A DNA stretch of 29,155 nt. It comes from Syntrophomonas sp. UBA5432 (GTDB lineage Bacteria; Bacillota; Syntrophomonadia; Syntrophomonadales; Syntrophomonadaceae). How positions within the stretch are numbered: position 1 is the first letter of the stretch; the number at the start of each line of letters is the position of its first letter. The position numbers and the translations under genes were made by a program. Below the pieces are notes generated by a model that was given only the letters and a program-made list of their open reading frames with translations, was not told where the DNA came from and made no database searches. Location: positions 1 through 29,155 of the forward strand of contig DIRQ01000007.1 of NCBI GenBank assembly GCA_002424365.1. Direction: 5' to 3'. Below are positions 8,246 to 16,082 of this stretch, piece after piece.

Positions 8246-8332
8246 GACATATATAACATGGATTTCAAAGGATTTACACAGATTATTTATATAAATACTT
8301 AATTTCATACGTGGTTGTATGTACACGGCACT
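8246..8332. repeat. Repeat family B, decayed copy 1 (tilS-ftsH spacer)
   Basis: The segment holds GGATTTACACAGATT (from about 8270) followed by CATACGTGGTTGTATGTAC (from about 8308). The same two modules recur in order near 12.5 kb and 27.0-27.2 kb. They fill most of the 294-base tilS-ftsH spacer, where Bacillus has hprT. No intact gene is seen in the spacer. Confidence 0.45.
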
Positions 8333-8425
8333 TAGTAGCGATAAATTAACAAACCTGTGCCAGTTTTAGGCTGTGCTAGGTATATCCCTGGATATGGGGA
8401 TATTAAACACCGCACCAGAATTCCC

Positions 8426-9868
8426 TTAGTTTCCAACTTTAATTTCCGTTATTAATAGTATCCTGCTGGTAGTTTTGTTAATCGCTGCGTCCTGGGCAAT
8501 GCGTAAACCGAGGATAGCGTATATTTTCTGCTCTGCTACCAGCAAGGGTACCTGGTCCCGCTGTGCCTGCGGTACTTTCAGGTCAATGAAAAAATCTTTG
8601 ATTTTCTTAGTTCCCTGCATCCCCCGAGGGCGGAATGCGTCTCCCGGTTGGCGTGAGCGTAAATAAAGTTGTCCCTTGATTTTATCGTAATCCAAATATG
8701 AATCGCCTGCTTGTGGTTTAAAATCTTTTCCCTCTAACAACTGAAAGGAAAAGGTTTTTCCGGTTTCTTTAATGTAAACCTGCCCGGGTACAGTTACTTT
8801 ATAATTGAAACTGATCTTTTTAAGGACCTTTCGGGTAAAAATTATCTGCTCATAAACCTTTTTTACATAGAGGCCCTGTTTCAGCTGCAATCTTCTGGAT
8901 GATCCAGGTTTGCTAAGCAGGTTAGTAATTAGTTTTACATCAGTTGCATCCCAACTGTTTTCCCCATGTATGGTAGACAGGGTTTGCATAATGATACGAC
9001 GTTGATATGCAGGGTGCAACTGTAGAATACCGGGGACATCCAGAATAATTTCATCAGCTTCCTGCTTTATTATTAATTCTTCCCCAAAACGAGCAGTTTC
9101 AGTTTCCATGGCATCGTTTTCAGCAGCAGCAATATCAGCCAGCTGATTGAGGCCATCAACAATACGAGGGTTGTAATCCTGCTCCAGCAGGGGTAAGAGG
9201 TTATGGCGGATACGATTGCGCAGGTAATCGGTACTGTAGTTGCTCAGGTCAATACAGTACTTAATGGAGTTTTCGGACAGGTAGCTCTCAATCTCGTTTT
9301 TATCTACACAGAGTAACGGCCTGATAATTATTCCATTTACCGGTCTGATTCCTCTTAATCCTTTTATTCCGCTACCTCGAATAAGGTTTAATAGCACGGT
9401 CTCGGCGTTATCATCGCGGTGGTGGGCAGTGGCAATACGAGTTGCTCCCAGCTCAGCGGCCAGCTCGGCAAAATACTGGTAGCGGCAGTCACGCCCGGCT
9501 TCCTCCAGAGACTTTTTTCCCCGGGCAGCAATTTCCTGTACGTCTAACCGGCGGGAATAAAACGGTATTTGCATATTCTGGCAGTAGTCACAAACGAATT
9601 TTTCCTCGTCTGCAGCCTCCGGACGCAGACCGTGGTTAAGGTGAGCAGCTGCCAGTTTGAAGTTAAGCCGATCACGTAATTGGAGCAATATGTACAGGAG
9701 AGCCATGGAATCAGGCCCCCCGGAAATACCTGCTACAACCAGGTCTCCCGGGGTGATGAGTTTGTGCTCCCTGATATATTGTAAAACTTTGGTCAGCACA
9801 GGATAATTCACCTCAAATAGTTTTTCTATCCTAATGCTACCCAACTTAACCCCTGTGGTAAACCCCAT
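8426..9868 (-). CDS. tilS: tRNA(Ile)-lysidine synthase
   Basis: This 480-residue enzyme attaches lysine to C34 of the AUA-reading isoleucine tRNA, changing both its codon and amino-acid identity. The PP-loop SGGPDS lies at residues 49-54, followed by AAHLNHGLR, the GRDCRYQ region and TAHHRDDNAETVLLNLIRGSGIKGLRGI, all typical of TilS. The C-terminal part has PGDAFRPRGMQGTKKIKDFFID, matching the tRNA-binding domain of long forms. The ATG lacks a clear SD and gives an N-terminus about 20 residues longer than usual; a GTG about 19 codons later is an alternative. It lies 21 bases after spoIIE, as in an operon. Confidence 0.96.
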   Translation of the reverse strand: MGFTTGVKLGSIRIEKLFEVNYPVLTKVLQYIREHKLITPGDLVVAGISGGPDSMALLYILLQLRDRLNFKLAAAHLNHGLRPEAADEEKFVCDYCQNMQIPFYSRRLDVQEIAARGKKSLEEAGRDCRYQYFAELAAELGATRIATAHHRDDNAETVLLNLIRGSGIKGLRGIRPVNGIIIRPLLCVDKNEIESYLSENSIKYCIDLSNYSTDYLRNRIRHNLLPLLEQDYNPRIVDGLNQLADIAAAENDAMETETARFGEELIIKQEADEIILDVPGILQLHPAYQRRIIMQTLSTIHGENSWDATDVKLITNLLSKPGSSRRLQLKQGLYVKKVYEQIIFTRKVLKKISFNYKVTVPGQVYIKETGKTFSFQLLEGKDFKPQAGDSYLDYDKIKGQLYLRSRQPGDAFRPRGMQGTKKIKDFFIDLKVPQAQRDQVPLLVAEQKIYAILGLRIAQDAAINKTTSRILLITEIKVGN

Positions 9869-9889
9869 TGTGGGTGACAGGGGATACCC

Positions 9890-12358
9890 TTAATTAAGCT
9901 CTACGTACATGCAAATTACGGTCATGTCATCGGTGGGTTGGCCATGGCAGAGGGATAAGGCTTTGTTAATTATCATTTCGGCCAGTATCTGTGGGTCTTT
10001 TTCATCTACATCGGCCAAAAACTCCTGTATCCAGAACTCCCTACCGATATCCCTCGATGCTTCCAGGACTCCATCGCTAACCATTATTATTATATCGCGT
10101 GGGTACAAGGCTCTTTTTTCACTGATTACGTCTAGGTTGTCCAAAATGCCTATAGGTACTGAATTTGAAGTAACAACCCACACCTTTTTTCCCCGTTTAA
10201 TAAAAGAGGGGGCACTGCCAACCTTAATAACATCAAGTTCTGCGGTATAAAGATCAATCATTAGCATATCCAAAGTGGCAAAGGTTTCTGAGGTGGAACG
10301 CAACAACAGTACAGAATTAATTGTCTTTAAGGCTGTTTCCTGGTCAAAGCCGGTACTGAGCAGGTTTTCCAGCAAACGTACTGCAGCCTGGCTCTCACTG
10401 CATGCTTTTTCCCCCACTCCCATACCATCACTAAGAGCTACCAGTTCTTTACCTTCCTTAAGGGTGGCAATAGTAAAGCTATCACCGCATACCTGCTCCT
10501 TGCCTACCTGGGCTGCTCCACTGGTGACTCGATAGTTAAATGCCCGGGCCAAGGTAAATTCACAGTGCCCTTTACCGGTAATACGCGGACATTTTTTCTG
10601 GTAGATTTCCATTTTTTCACCCAATAAACCAGAAATTACGGGCCCCACCTGCTGTTCGCAGGTGCGACCATCCCCACAAGCCGGCATAATAGTGTTGATA
10701 TACAGTTGTTGCCCGCCGCTGCATACCGGACTTAAATCTTTAATGTCCAATCCCTGTTTTTTAAGATCTCTTAATAAACTGTCCCGTAGTTCAAGATCTA
10801 CTACGGTACTAACATTAACCTCCTGAGCCAGGTTTTTCATAACCTGACTAATTCCCTGTAGCTGCCGTGATACCAGGCTACGGGATTCCTGCAACCGTCC
10901 TAGCCAGTATTCGTTAATACGAAGGTTATCAAAAAGATGATTGATAGCCCCTAATAATTCCCGGCCATAGATGCAGCGCCGGCGGAAGCTGACCGGGCAT
11001 TCCTCATAATTAACTTCCCCTGAGCTTTCAGCAATACTAAATATATCCAGTATTTCCTGAGAGGTGGTATAGCAATTCCGGCCCCAGCAATCTTCATGAC
11101 GGGAACAACTACTACAGAAGTTAGCAGAAATTTCGTCGTACAGGTAAGCCAGATAGGCTGAATCCTCAGATTGATGTCTGTTACCGGATTCTTCCATAAA
11201 GGTGCTGCTTAATTCGTCAAAGACACCTGCCAAATGTTCAATCCGGTTACGAGCGGTATCGTTAATGTGAAAATCGAGGTGTTTCAAATTTTTATCCTTA
11301 AGACTGCTAATTGGGCCCAGTGATTGTATCGGTAATTTTTCTTTAAGGGAAGCCGGCAGCAGTAAAAATATTAAACAGGCTATCCCGGTTTCCCACATAC
11401 CCAAAATAGTAGCCTGGGTTTCAGATATAAACATAGATAGGGCCAGAGTCCCCAGCATATAACCAATAATTACTCCAAGACGGCCAAAGTTTCGAAATAA
11501 TCCGGCCAGCAAACCGGATATGGCATATACCCCCAGGCTTTGAGCAAATATGCTCGATGATATAGAAGGTATAATGCCTGCCATTACACCAACCATGGTA
11601 CCTCCACCACTACCCCATAGAAAGGCGGCTATTAGAATGCCTAGCCGACATAGAATAGCAGCAACACTAAGCCCCCCCAGATGGACATCATTTAAGCCCA
11701 TTATTACTCCAACCCCTAGTATCATAAAGGCAGCAATATCTTCAAAGGAAAATGTGACCAGGGGCTTACGCTGTTTCAGGGAATCAGCAGCTACTAGAAA
11801 GACAAAGGTTAAAACCCCCGATATCAGAGCTTCAAAGATAATGATCATTTCCTGGTAAAAGGATATAGCAGTAAAAAACATTATGATGGTTTTGCTTAAA
11901 AATATTACCGCAATGCTTAAAAGGGGTAAGCCCCACCAAATTTTGTCTGCAGGTATTTTTATATAATTAATAACCCCCAGCAGAACCAGGAGAGTAATTA
12001 TGCCTGATCCCAGGCTTAAACCTTGTAAAACCGTAAGTAAACCCATTCCAGCGCAAAATACCAGTAGAACTGAACGGGTCCGATCCCGGTAACCAAAAGC
12101 GACAAAACAGGCATAAACAAATGGTAACAGCTCGCCCAGTATAAACGCGCGGGACATAAATACGATTAGTACAGCCGGCAAAAGCCGATCCATAGTTAAC
12201 AGGGAATTAAGGTAGTTTGCCAGTCCTGCCAGGATACTCTGCAAATCCAAATTTATTGTATTATTTAGATTAAAAACCCGGCGCCGGGATGAACGTTTAC
12301 CGGCAATTGGCCCTTCGTTAATTCGCTGATAAGGATAAATATGAAGTTTGTCCTGCAT
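9890..12358 (-). CDS. spoIIE: Stage II sporulation protein E (membrane PP2C phosphatase)
   Basis: This 822-residue protein dephosphorylates SpoIIAA-P to activate sigma-F in the forespore and also acts at the polar septum. The N-terminal third has about ten hydrophobic segments (roughly residues 30-340). A central region follows with a Cys-rich stretch (CSSCSRHEDCWGRNC). The C-terminal PP2C domain shows ALSDGMGVGEKACSES and, near the end, DDMTVICMYVE. The length is close to the Bacillus protein (827). The ATG at 12358 has GGGGGG just upstream. An in-frame TTG 11 codons earlier is excluded if the TATAAT at 12391-12396 is the promoter, since it would precede the transcript start. Confidence 0.97.
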   Translation of the reverse strand: MQDKLHIYPYQRINEGPIAGKRSSRRRVFNLNNTINLDLQSILAGLANYLNSLLTMDRLLPAVLIVFMSRAFILGELLPFVYACFVAFGYRDRTRSVLLVFCAGMGLLTVLQGLSLGSGIITLLVLLGVINYIKIPADKIWWGLPLLSIAVIFLSKTIIMFFTAISFYQEMIIIFEALISGVLTFVFLVAADSLKQRKPLVTFSFEDIAAFMILGVGVIMGLNDVHLGGLSVAAILCRLGILIAAFLWGSGGGTMVGVMAGIIPSISSSIFAQSLGVYAISGLLAGLFRNFGRLGVIIGYMLGTLALSMFISETQATILGMWETGIACLIFLLLPASLKEKLPIQSLGPISSLKDKNLKHLDFHINDTARNRIEHLAGVFDELSSTFMEESGNRHQSEDSAYLAYLYDEISANFCSSCSRHEDCWGRNCYTTSQEILDIFSIAESSGEVNYEECPVSFRRRCIYGRELLGAINHLFDNLRINEYWLGRLQESRSLVSRQLQGISQVMKNLAQEVNVSTVVDLELRDSLLRDLKKQGLDIKDLSPVCSGGQQLYINTIMPACGDGRTCEQQVGPVISGLLGEKMEIYQKKCPRITGKGHCEFTLARAFNYRVTSGAAQVGKEQVCGDSFTIATLKEGKELVALSDGMGVGEKACSESQAAVRLLENLLSTGFDQETALKTINSVLLLRSTSETFATLDMLMIDLYTAELDVIKVGSAPSFIKRGKKVWVVTSNSVPIGILDNLDVISEKRALYPRDIIIMVSDGVLEASRDIGREFWIQEFLADVDEKDPQILAEMIINKALSLCHGQPTDDMTVICMYVELN

Positions 12359-12390
12359 CCTTATCCCCCCAATCAAAGTCTTGTCCAACA

Positions 12391-12423
12391 ATTATAGCTT
12401 CTTCGTCCGGTAAAAATTGTCAT
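12391..12423 (-). promoter_or_regulatory. Spo0A-type sigma-A promoter of spoIIE with a 21-bp spacer
   Basis: On the minus strand a perfect -10 TATAAT (12391-12396) and a -35-like ATGACA (12418-12423) are 21 bases apart. Bacillus spoIIE and spoIIG promoters share this over-long spacing and need Spo0A-P. Candidate 0A boxes with one mismatch to TTCGNCA are TTCGTCC (12402-12408) and TTTGACA (12486-12492). Transcription would start near 12384. Confidence 0.6.
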
Positions 12424-12484
12424 TAAGAGGGAGACGGTTTTGGTTTTATTTATACAAAATATTAGTTAATCAGAAAATAAATTT

Positions 12485-12590
12485 TTTTGACACTGAAGAA
12501 TACTGATTATTTATGATTAACACTGAATCTTTTTAAAATATCACTAAATCCCAGTTGCTATTTTCATAAGTGGTTGCGTGAACTTAGCAA
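12485..12590. repeat. Repeat family B, decayed copy 2
   Basis: GATTAACACTGAATCT (from about 12515) is followed about 35 bases later by CATAAGTGGTTGCGTGAAC (from about 12565), the same module order as the copies near 8.3 kb and 27 kb. It lies in the gene-free stretch between spoIIE and the formate channel gene. Confidence 0.4.
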
Positions 12591-12631
12591 ACATAAATGG
12601 TTAATACGAAAATAGACACTGAATTTATTAA

Positions 12632-12771
12632 GTAGTGAGGGGTAGAGGTGACGGATAAGGGGGAGGGGTAACCTGGTACTCAACCTAACGCTTAAAGTTC
12701 TGTTTCTTGCCTACTAAGTTTTTTGTTTCTAGGTAAGGGTTTTCTTTAGGTGCTTAGTTGAGTGCCGGGCC
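12632..12771. repeat. Degenerate family A copy with nested inverted repeat
   Basis: A G-rich stretch AGTGAGGGGTAGAGG begins near 12632. It is followed by outer arms GGTACTCAAC (12675-12684) and GTTGAGTGCC (12757-12766), one mismatch, enclosing inner arms CTTGCCTA (12706-12713) and TAGGTAAG (12730-12737), one G-T wobble. The nested hairpin ends just before the A-run of the neighbouring terminator. No gene is seen here. Confidence 0.4.
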
Positions 12772-12803
12772 AAAAAAAAAGGAGACCCTATACCGGAATC
12801 TCC
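12772..12803 (-). terminator. Rho-independent terminator of the formate channel gene
   Basis: Read on the minus strand, GGAGATTCC pairs with GGGTCTCC across a short loop, followed by nine T residues (plus-strand A-run 12772-12780). It lies about 120 bases after the channel stop codon. Confidence 0.8.
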
Positions 12804-12844
12804 ACTGCTACAAAACTAATAGCATTAATATTAAGCCAGCTATG

Positions 12845-12913
12845 GATTTAGGCTTACCCTAACAGGGTAAGGTAAATCTAAACATACAACCGTTCTTGGG
12901 GATCGGCTGTATG
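12845..12913 (-). other. Two tandem hairpins in the 3' leader of the formate channel mRNA
   Basis: Hairpin one: CATACAACCG (12883-12892) with CGGCTGTATG (12904-12913), nine of ten pairs. Hairpin two: GATTTA and CTTACCC (12845-12859) with GGGTAAG and TAAATC (12865-12878), thirteen pairs with a small internal loop. Both lie between the stop codon and the terminator, so they could protect the message 3' end or form a short RNA. Confidence 0.5.
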
Positions 12914-12925
12914 TAGGGAATATGA

Positions 12926-13762
12926 CTATTTTTTCAAAAAAACAAACCAGTAAAACATAGCTACAAATATGGAACCGCCTACGATGTTTCCTAATGTTAC
13001 TGGAATCAGATTAGCAGTAATAAAATTACCATAGCTAAAGAAAGCAGTTACTTGATCTGGAGTCATGTTGTTGGCAGCTGCTACCAACTCAGGATTTCCC
13101 TGAGCTATAGTGATACCCATAGGAATGAAGAACATATTGGCTACACTATGCTCAAATCCACTGGATACGAAAGCCATGATGGGGAAGAAGATACCGAAGA
13201 TTTTCCCAACAACATCTTTGGCTGCAAATGCCAGCCATACAGCCAGGCAGACCAGCCAGTTACAGCAAATAGCCCGGAAAAACGCTTGTCCCCAGGTTAA
13301 TGACATTTTAGCACTGGCAATCCCCAATGCCTTTGATCCATGGGCACTAATTGCAGTGGGATCACCCCAGAATCCACCATAAAAAATAATATAAACAAGT
13401 AATACGGAACCTACAAAGTTAGCTAGAAAAACAACAGTCCAGTTTTTAAGTAATCCGCCCCAGGTGGATTGCCCATTTAAAGAGGAAATACAACAAAACA
13501 TACAGTTGCCGGTAAACAACTCTGAACCGGCGATGACAACCAGCATCAGGCCTACAGAGAACACTGCGCCAAACAGGAACTGTCCACCTGATGTGCCGGC
13601 CGCTTCCATAGAGCCTATCTTGGTAGCAAGGTTAGCTCCAAATCCAATGTATGCACCGGCTAAAATACCCATAACAATCATTTTCATAATAGGCATTTCA
13701 CATTTTGCTTTTCCAGCATTGGCTGTTGCTGCTGCAATTTCTGCAGGAGTTAAGAAATTCAT
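12926..13762 (-). CDS. Formate/nitrite transporter family channel, probable formate channel
   Basis: This 278-residue inner-membrane protein has about six hydrophobic helices. Family marks include AGSELFTGN after helix two, the GFEHSVANMFFIPMGI stretch around the second half-helix, and NLIPVTLGNIVGGSIFVA near the end. FNT proteins form pentameric channels for formate, nitrite or hydrosulfide. In a syntrophic or fermentative anaerobe formate is most likely; substrate is inferred. A carbonic anhydrase gene diverges next to it, fitting formate/CO2 exchange. The ATG giving MNFLTPAEIAAAT was chosen; a GTG four codons earlier is in frame but only 1-2 bases from the AAGGAGA SD. The ATG spacing is rather long, so the start is uncertain. 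Confidence 0.9.
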   Translation of the reverse strand: MNFLTPAEIAAATANAGKAKCEMPIMKMIVMGILAGAYIGFGANLATKIGSMEAAGTSGGQFLFGAVFSVGLMLVVIAGSELFTGNCMFCCISSLNGQSTWGGLLKNWTVVFLANFVGSVLLVYIIFYGGFWGDPTAISAHGSKALGIASAKMSLTWGQAFFRAICCNWLVCLAVWLAFAAKDVVGKIFGIFFPIMAFVSSGFEHSVANMFFIPMGITIAQGNPELVAAANNMTPDQVTAFFSYGNFITANLIPVTLGNIVGGSIFVAMFYWFVFLKK

Positions 13763-13873
13763 GCTCTTGTTCACTCTCCTTTTTCGTCATTGCATTACCT
13801 AATAAAAAAGTCTTAGCCCCTCCTCCCTGTATTAAGGTAAAAGCCTAAACCATAGCAAGTAACCGTACATAAT

Positions 13874-13901
13874 CCCGGACTTTCTAATTCTAATGTCCGG
13901 G
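13874..13901. other. Hairpin in the 540-base divergent spacer between the channel and carbonic anhydrase genes
   Basis: CCCGGAC (13874-13880) and GTCCGGG (13895-13901) form a perfect 7-bp stem with a 14-base loop. No T-run follows on either strand, so it is not an obvious terminator. The rest of 13763-14299 shows no convincing gene or clear consensus promoter; both promoters should lie here. Confidence 0.4.
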
Positions 13902-14299
13902 AATATATAAGAATATATATTGAACTCCAAGGAATATTGGGTACCTTAAAAAAGCACACAACTATTTCCCAAGCCACATTAGTAAATAAATTACCCCTAT
14001 CGATTAGGGAAACGGGGATTTTGCCTTGGAATTCATTTATAAAAGAATATTTTAATCAAGGGAACAGATTATCCTCACAGATTATCCTCATTGAGCTAAA
14101 GATAGGGTTTAAATGCATGATGTTATGATACAATTAGGCTAAGATTAAAACATTTTATCCTGTGATAATCTATTTAACGTCAAAATCTGCCCTCTCGGAA
14201 AGTAATTTCTACATCAAAAGGTGAATACCTGCGAAAGTTGTTAATCTATGCTTTTCTGTTATGGTTTTCATAACTTATTATTATAGTATGGAGGTGCAT

Positions 14300-14995
14300 A
14301 TGGTGAATTCTTCTTTACCCAAAATTGACCGGGATGTCTTGATGCAAGGTATTGTGGAAGGTATTACCAAGTTTGAAAGTGAGTTTCCCCTGGAGAATTT
14401 TAGAAAGGGAGACTACAAGCAGCATCCTATCATAACTCTGCTTACCTGCTCGGATTCCCGCATGCCGGTAAATGTTTTCGGCAGCATTTTTAACCGTATT
14501 TTCTCTGTGGAAAATATCGGTAACCAGTTCCGTAGCAGTGAAGGCTCGGTACTTTACGGGTTGCTTCATCTGCATACTCCCCTGATGATTGTAGCTGGTC
14601 ACACGGATTGCGGAGCTATTGCAGCGGCGGAATCTAATTTTGTCAATGAGCCCATGGGAATCCGTAATGAACTTTCTATAGTTAAAGATTCACTTGATAC
14701 GGCACGCCGCCTCTACAACGTCAGTAATGATGAGTCCGACCTCAAGTATACCCTGATGTCCGAGGTTAATGTGGATATGCAGGTAAATTATTTGCTGGCA
14801 AATCCCGAGGTAAGTGAACTGGTTAAGGATAAGGAATTGTTAATAATAGGAGTAATGGTCGATCTGCATAATCATTATGGAGAAGGCTACGGCCGGACTT
14901 ATACCATTAATATCAATGGGGAAAGAGATACCGGCAAGTTGAAGTATGATAAGGAACTGGGCCTTATGGCCGAACGGGCGAAGAGGCTGAGTTAG
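14300..14995 (+). CDS. Beta-class carbonic anhydrase
   Basis: This 231-residue zinc enzyme interconverts CO2 and bicarbonate. Zinc ligands are Cys50 in TCSDSR (with the Asp52-Arg54 dyad), His101 and Cys104 in GHTDCGA. Length and motif spacing fit the beta class. The start is the ATG preceded by GGAGGTGC with a 5-base spacer; an in-frame ATG 13 codons upstream lacks an SD. It is the only plus-strand gene between spoVT and the left edge and stands divergently to the formate channel gene. It may supply bicarbonate for carboxylases or balance CO2 from formate oxidation (inference). The stop codon abuts a family A repeat. Confidence 0.95.
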   Translation: MVNSSLPKIDRDVLMQGIVEGITKFESEFPLENFRKGDYKQHPIITLLTCSDSRMPVNVFGSIFNRIFSVENIGNQFRSSEGSVLYGLLHLHTPLMIVAGHTDCGAIAAAESNFVNEPMGIRNELSIVKDSLDTARRLYNVSNDESDLKYTLMSEVNVDMQVNYLLANPEVSELVKDKELLIIGVMVDLHNHYGEGYGRTYTININGERDTGKLKYDKELGLMAERAKRLS

Positions 14996-15151
14996 TAGGT
15001 GCTAATAACAAAGTTGTCTTGTAAGTAAACTCGAATTTATAGCTTGATTGGCTGTTTAGAGTGAGGAGTAAGGGGTTAGGGTTAGGGTTAGGATACTTTC
15101 CTTAACTCTATAGGCAGACACATGGGTTAAGTGCCCCTACAACTCCTCACT
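14996..15151 (+). repeat. Repeat family A, copy 1, with telomere-like GGGTTA units
   Basis: It starts with TAGGTGCTAATAACAAAGTT directly after the carbonic anhydrase stop, runs through GATTGGCTGTTTAGAGTGAG and a GGGGTTAGGGTTAGGGTTAG stretch (15072-15092), then GGATACTTTCC. Outer arms AGTGAGGAGT (15060-15069) and ACTCCTCACT (15142-15151) are perfectly complementary. A palindromic module GGCAGACACATGGGTTAAG lies at 15113-15131 and recurs inverted at 20143-20162. Its end overlaps the ppx stop. Confidence 0.75.
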
Positions 15152-16027
15152 ATGTCTTTTTTGGCTTAGCCGATGGATTATGCCATCGAGGATGTCGCTT
15201 TCGCTGATGGTTATCTGCTGTCGTTTCAGGGTGTCCATTATAAGTAAAACAATCATGGCTCCGGCAGGGATAATGTCGGCTCTTTCTGGTTGCAGACCCG
15301 GAAGACGGCAGCGGACATTAAGAGGCATGAGCTCCAGCATATTATAAAGGTCGGCTACTTCTCCCCGGCTTAAAATCTGACCATGTACCTGCTGTGGGTC
15401 ATATATCTCCATAGACAGTTTCATTGCGACCAGAGTTGTAGCAGTTCCACCAACAAATACCAGAGGGTAGTCTTTTAATTTTAATTGATAGTTTTCTAAT
15501 GGGCTTAGGATGTTTTTTGCCTCTACCGTTGATAGATGAGCTTCAGTAACCCTAACCGCACCCAATGGTAAAGAGAGCGAGAATAGTTCTTCGCCATCTT
15601 CTATCCGGAATTCACAGCTTCCTCCTCCCAGATCTATCACCAGAGGGGAGGAAAGGTTTAGTCCTTCTTTTACTCCCAGGTAACTTAACTGGGCTTCCTC
15701 TTCTCCACTAATAACTTCAAGGGTACAGCCACAGTTTTCTTTTACCAGGTTTACGAATTCTTCCCGATTAAGCGCATCACGCATAGCGCTGGTAGCAATC
15801 ATGCGAAATTCTTTTATACCCAGTCGTTGAATTAAATTCAGGTAGTCATGAATGCAATCTAAGGTTCTTGCCATAGCTGCTGAATTTATTTTTTTGCTAG
15901 CGTTTACCCCTTCTCCCAGGCGGGTGCTTTGTAATTCCCGGAATACGGTTTGTAATTTCCCTTGATTCACATCTGCGACCAATAAGCGACAGGAATTACT
16001 ACCGACATCAATAGCTGCATATCTCAT
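15137..16027 (-). CDS. Ppx/GppA family exopolyphosphatase, short form
   Basis: This 296-residue protein belongs to the ASKHA-fold Ppx/GppA family, which hydrolyses polyphosphate and/or pppGpp. Motifs: DVGSNSCRLLVADV (phosphate-1 loop) near residues 7-20, ATSAMRDALNR near 79-89, SGEEEAQLSYLGV near 107-119, and VIDLGGGSCEF (phosphate-2 loop) near 135-145, with VGGTATTL later. It lacks the C-terminal HD-like domain of the roughly 500-residue forms. The ATG follows GGAGATG. The last codons (SEEL, stop) lie in a family A repeat, so the C-terminus may have been remodelled. A terminator-like hairpin sits just before its SD. It is inserted relative to the Bacillus gene order. Confidence 0.9.
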   Translation of the reverse strand: MRYAAIDVGSNSCRLLVADVNQGKLQTVFRELQSTRLGEGVNASKKINSAAMARTLDCIHDYLNLIQRLGIKEFRMIATSAMRDALNREEFVNLVKENCGCTLEVISGEEEAQLSYLGVKEGLNLSSPLVIDLGGGSCEFRIEDGEELFSLSLPLGAVRVTEAHLSTVEAKNILSPLENYQLKLKDYPLVFVGGTATTLVAMKLSMEIYDPQQVHGQILSRGEVADLYNMLELMPLNVRCRLPGLQPERADIIPAGAMIVLLIMDTLKRQQITISESDILDGIIHRLSQKRHSEEL

Positions 16028-16045
16028 TATTTCATCTCCAAACCA

Positions 16046-16071
16046 AAAAGCACTTCCGTAGAAGTGCTTTT
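16046..16071 (-). terminator. Perfect 11-bp hairpin between yabR and ppx, terminator or attenuator
   Basis: AAAAGCACTTC (16046-16056) and GAAGTGCTTTT (16061-16071) form a perfect stem with a 4-base loop and, read on the minus strand, a T-run of five. Fewer than 20 bases separate it from the ppx start, so there is no room for a separate promoter after it. Confidence 0.8.
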
Positions 16072-16082
16072 ATCACCTGTAT

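Noticed and set aside
8377..8402. ATATCCC/GGGATAT inverted repeat after tilS
   Set aside because: Short stem, no T-run on the minus strand, so it is not a convincing tilS terminator.
13937..14128. 63-residue plus-strand reading frame in the channel-carbonic anhydrase spacer
   Set aside because: TTG start with poor SD spacing, no motif and no family likeness; probably chance.
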